In this document: positions 34,316 through 34,545 of the stretch, piece by piece
Numbering within the stretch: position 1 is the first letter of the stretch
Layout: every line of letters starts with the position of its first letter
From: Verrucomicrobia bacterium 12-59-8
GTDB lineage: Bacteria; Verrucomicrobiota; Verrucomicrobiae; Verrucomicrobiales; Verrucomicrobiaceae
Assembly (NCBI GenBank): GCA_002279765.1
Contig: NCCR01000155.1
Span: forward strand, 2,273-36,817
DNA length: 34,545 nt
Direction: 5' to 3'
Notes under the pieces: model-generated
What the model was told of the DNA's origin: nothing
Database searches by the model: none
Seen by the model: only the letters and a program-made list of their open reading frames with translations
Made by a program: the position numbers and the translations under genes

Positions 34316-34545
34316 CTACTTTGCCTTCCATTCACAGATGTAGCCCACCACAGGAGTGATCTTGTAGGAAAGCGCTTCCTTGCCGGCGTCGTTCCAGCCT
34401 CCTTTGAGAAATGTCAGGTAGTGCTCCGCTCCATCGGTGTTGTTGGGCTCAGTAGGTCCCCAGGCGGTGAAAGTCATTTTTGAGCCGTCCACCCAGACCC
34501 ACTCGCCCTCCACTTTTTCGTCCGTGGCACCGAGCCAGACCACCG
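34316..34545 (-). CDS. C-type-lectin-domain protein, C-terminal part (5' end outside window)
   Basis: Only the last 75 residues are visible; the frame runs off the right edge. The sequence shows the closing part of a C-type lectin fold: WVWVDGSKMTFTAWGPTEPNN, then GGWNDAGKEALSYK and the terminal GYICEWK. EPN and WND are the motifs that coordinate calcium and sugar in mannose-type lectins. The Cys that usually precede and follow WND are missing, leaving a single Cys in YICEW. Likely part of a longer exported protein; the ligand is unknown. Confidence 0.82.
   Translation of the reverse strand, partial: VVWLGATDEKVEGEWVWVDGSKMTFTAWGPTEPNNTDGAEHYLTFLKGGWNDAGKEALSYKITPVVGYICEWKAK

Overview
The window looks like a chromosomal segment of a Verrucomicrobiota bacterium, probably close to Prosthecobacter/Verrucomicrobium. 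This is inferred from gene content: a large secreted protein with Fn3-like repeats and a DGxxNLLKYAL-type C-terminal region, an ECF sigma factor paired with a YfbK-related membrane protein, and the style of the ribosomal proteins. No rRNA, tRNA, insertion sequence, CRISPR array or phage gene was seen.

Layout. 1-2300: the 3' part of a phosphofructokinase gene (+), thioredoxin (-) and a CHAD-domain protein (+). 2318-4694: an ECF sigma factor and a translationally coupled membrane partner (-), with a small membrane protein diverging from them. 4702-13581 (-): a four-gene MdtABC-type efflux operon in the order adaptor, RND pump B, RND pump C, outer-membrane lipoprotein channel; pump B is broken by a frameshift. 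13745-29225 (-): a merged str-S10-spc ribosomal operon read right to left (rpsL, rpsG, fusA, rpsJ, rplC, rplD, rplW, rplB, rpsS, an extra secreted-protein gene, rplV, rpsC, rplP, rpmC, rpsQ, rplN, rplX, rplE, rpsH, rplF, rplR, rpsE, rplO, secY, map). tuf, rpsN (S14) and rpmD (L30) are absent from their usual places. 29551-32904 (-): the giant repeat protein. 33057-34545: a small secreted protein, a Cys-motif protein and the end of a C-type-lectin-domain gene.

Most unusual points. First, a signal-peptide and coiled-coil protein gene sits between rpsS and rplV inside the S10 operon. Second, several short sequence losses fall in otherwise conserved genes: rplO lost its in-frame start, mdtB lost about 19 nt, rpsG lacks about nine residues of a conserved helix, and rplD lacks its C-terminal region. 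These may be assembly errors or real lesions. Third, the sigma-factor partner has the flanks of a YfbK protein but no central vWA domain. Fourth, there are strong RNA hairpins between rplX and rplE and between rplO and secY. Fifth, the repeat protein is built from alternating A and B modules.

How the genes work together: the ribosomal block makes 30S and 50S proteins, EF-G, the SecY export channel and methionine aminopeptidase, so that synthesis, export and N-terminal processing are co-expressed. The efflux block would form one tripartite envelope pump if mdtB is intact in the real genome.
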